Shown here: positions 14,611 through 15,312 of the stretch, piece by piece | Layout of the letters: each line of letters begins with the position of its first letter | How positions within the stretch are numbered: the stretch's first letter is position 1 | From: Propionibacteriales bacterium | GTDB taxonomy: Bacteria; Actinomycetota; Actinomycetes; Propionibacteriales; Propionibacteriaceae | Length of the DNA stretch: 15,312 nucleotides | Direction of reading: 5' to 3' | Assembly (NCBI GenBank): GCA_017882655.1 | Contig: JADGPB010000009.1 | Coordinates: forward strand, 1-15,312 | Notes under the pieces: model-generated | What the model saw: only the letters and a program-made list of their open reading frames with translations | What the model was told of the DNA's origin: nothing | Database searches by the model: none | Position numbers and translations under genes: made by a program

Positions 14611-15312
14611 GTGGCCCACCCTTTGAGGATCGCCGAGTTCACGGACAACTACGGCCCCGGCCGTAGCGGGATCCTCTATGCGGTCCAGCAGCTCGAGGGT
14701 GCGCTCCTCGAGGCCGGTCACGAGGTCATCGTCGTTGCGCCGAAATCGAACGGCCCGAACCCGTACGCCCATCATCCCCGTCGGATCGAGGTCAGGCTGC
14801 CGAGCGTACGGGTGCCGAGTGTGCCTGCTCGCGTCGCGTCCGGCGCGTACGCGGAACAGCTGGTCACCGAGGTCGGCGATCTGAAACCGGACGTCATCCA
14901 CGTCCATGGCCTGGGCATCGTCGGCCTCATGGGCGTGGCACTCGCGCGCCGTACCGGCATCCCGCTCGTCGTGACGTGGCACACCGACTGGGACGCGTAC
15001 GCCGAGCACTACGCGCTGCTCACGCCCGTGCTGTCGGCCGCGTACCACGTGTGGCGCGTACGGGCGGGCACGGGCGCGCTCGACACGGGCGAGGCGCGCC
15101 AGAGCGCCAAGGCGTTCCGGCATGCCGGGCGGCAGTGGATGGCTGCGGACCTGCTCGGAGCCTGTACGGCGATGCTCACGGCCGCGACCGTCGTCACCAC
15201 CCCGTCGCCGAAAACGGCGAAGAGGGTGCTGGCGTGGGCGCCGGAGCTCGACGTACGGACGATCCCCAACGGCGTTGACGCCCTGCCGATGAACGGGCCC
15301 GTGATTCCGCGC
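14611..15312 (+). CDS. Glycosyltransferase family 4-like protein, N-terminal part (runs off the window)
   Basis: The frame is open from GTG 14611 to the window end, giving 234 residues of what is usually ~380-420. The N-terminal half of a GT-B fold is clear: LRIAEFTDNYGPGRSGILYA (the family's 'ri..vtd.y.P..gGi'), LEGALLEAGHEVIVVAP, DVIHVHGLGIVGLMG, the acceptor-side motif VVTWHTDWDAYAEHY, and a second strand ending TVVTTPSPKTAKR and IPNGVD. Such enzymes transfer sugars from nucleotide-sugar donors to lipids, sugars or proteins; here donor and acceptor are unknown because the donor-binding C-terminal half is missing. The GTG is chosen because it immediately precedes the first beta strand and lies six bases after a good -10. 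The gene is divergent from the ABC exporter with a 69-bp gap, so coregulation is possible. Confidence 0.9.
   Translation, partial: MAHPLRIAEFTDNYGPGRSGILYAVQQLEGALLEAGHEVIVVAPKSNGPNPYAHHPRRIEVRLPSVRVPSVPARVASGAYAEQLVTEVGDLKPDVIHVHGLGIVGLMGVALARRTGIPLVVTWHTDWDAYAEHYALLTPVLSAAYHVWRVRAGTGALDTGEARQSAKAFRHAGRQWMAADLLGACTAMLTAATVVTTPSPKTAKRVLAWAPELDVRTIPNGVDALPMNGPVIPR

Noticed and set aside
14542..15123. N-terminal extension of the ABC ATPase frame
   Set aside because: It is antisense to the well-supported glycosyltransferase gene, and the ATPase fold begins at GTG 14541.

Overview
This is a high-GC chromosomal window with strongly G/C-ending codons, frequent GTG/TTG starts, several promoters that fit leaderless mRNAs, and families typical of Actinobacteria (DUF222/HNH protein, actinobacterial CsoR, NarL-type two-component system, ABC-2 exporter of the polyketide-exporter type). 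The best guess is a member of the Propionibacteriales (Nocardioides/Aeromicrobium-like). That placement is inferred from gene content and base composition, not from a marker gene.

Layout. 1-1089: the end of an isochorismatase-family hydrolase (+), a convergent DUF1801 protein (-), and a previously easy-to-miss 53-codon gene (-, 928-1089) for a small secreted peptide with two cysteines, followed by a strong intrinsic terminator. 1090-1378: a divergent control region with four CCGRTCGG sites spaced by about 32, 31 and 64 bp. 1379-3147: a translationally coupled NarL-family histidine kinase and LuxR-type response regulator (+). 3187-4803: an FAD-dependent oxidoreductase (-), divergent from an isoprenylcysteine-methyltransferase-like membrane protein (+, 5138-5695); the 334-bp gap between them holds a 12-bp inverted repeat. 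5855-7141: a DUF222/HNH endonuclease. 7422-8768: replicative helicase dnaB (-), with a doubtful small gene downstream. 8769-9339: a 571-bp gene-free region containing DnaA-box-like sites. 9340-12035: a copper operon, csoR-copZ-copA (+), with a CsoR operator placed inside the core promoter. 12080-14541: a two-gene ABC-2 exporter (-). 14611-end: the start of a GT4-type glycosyltransferase (+), divergent from the exporter.

How the parts work together. CsoR senses Cu(I) and represses its own operon; CopZ carries Cu(I) and CopA pumps it out. The kinase/regulator pair is a classical phosphorelay. The neighbouring secreted peptide, transcribed away from the same control region, is either a target of the regulator or a candidate signal for the kinase; this is the most interesting hypothesis in the window. 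DnaB loads at the replication fork, and DnaA boxes upstream of it suggest DnaA-linked control. The remaining genes are ordinary housekeeping or accessory genes with no evident shared pathway.
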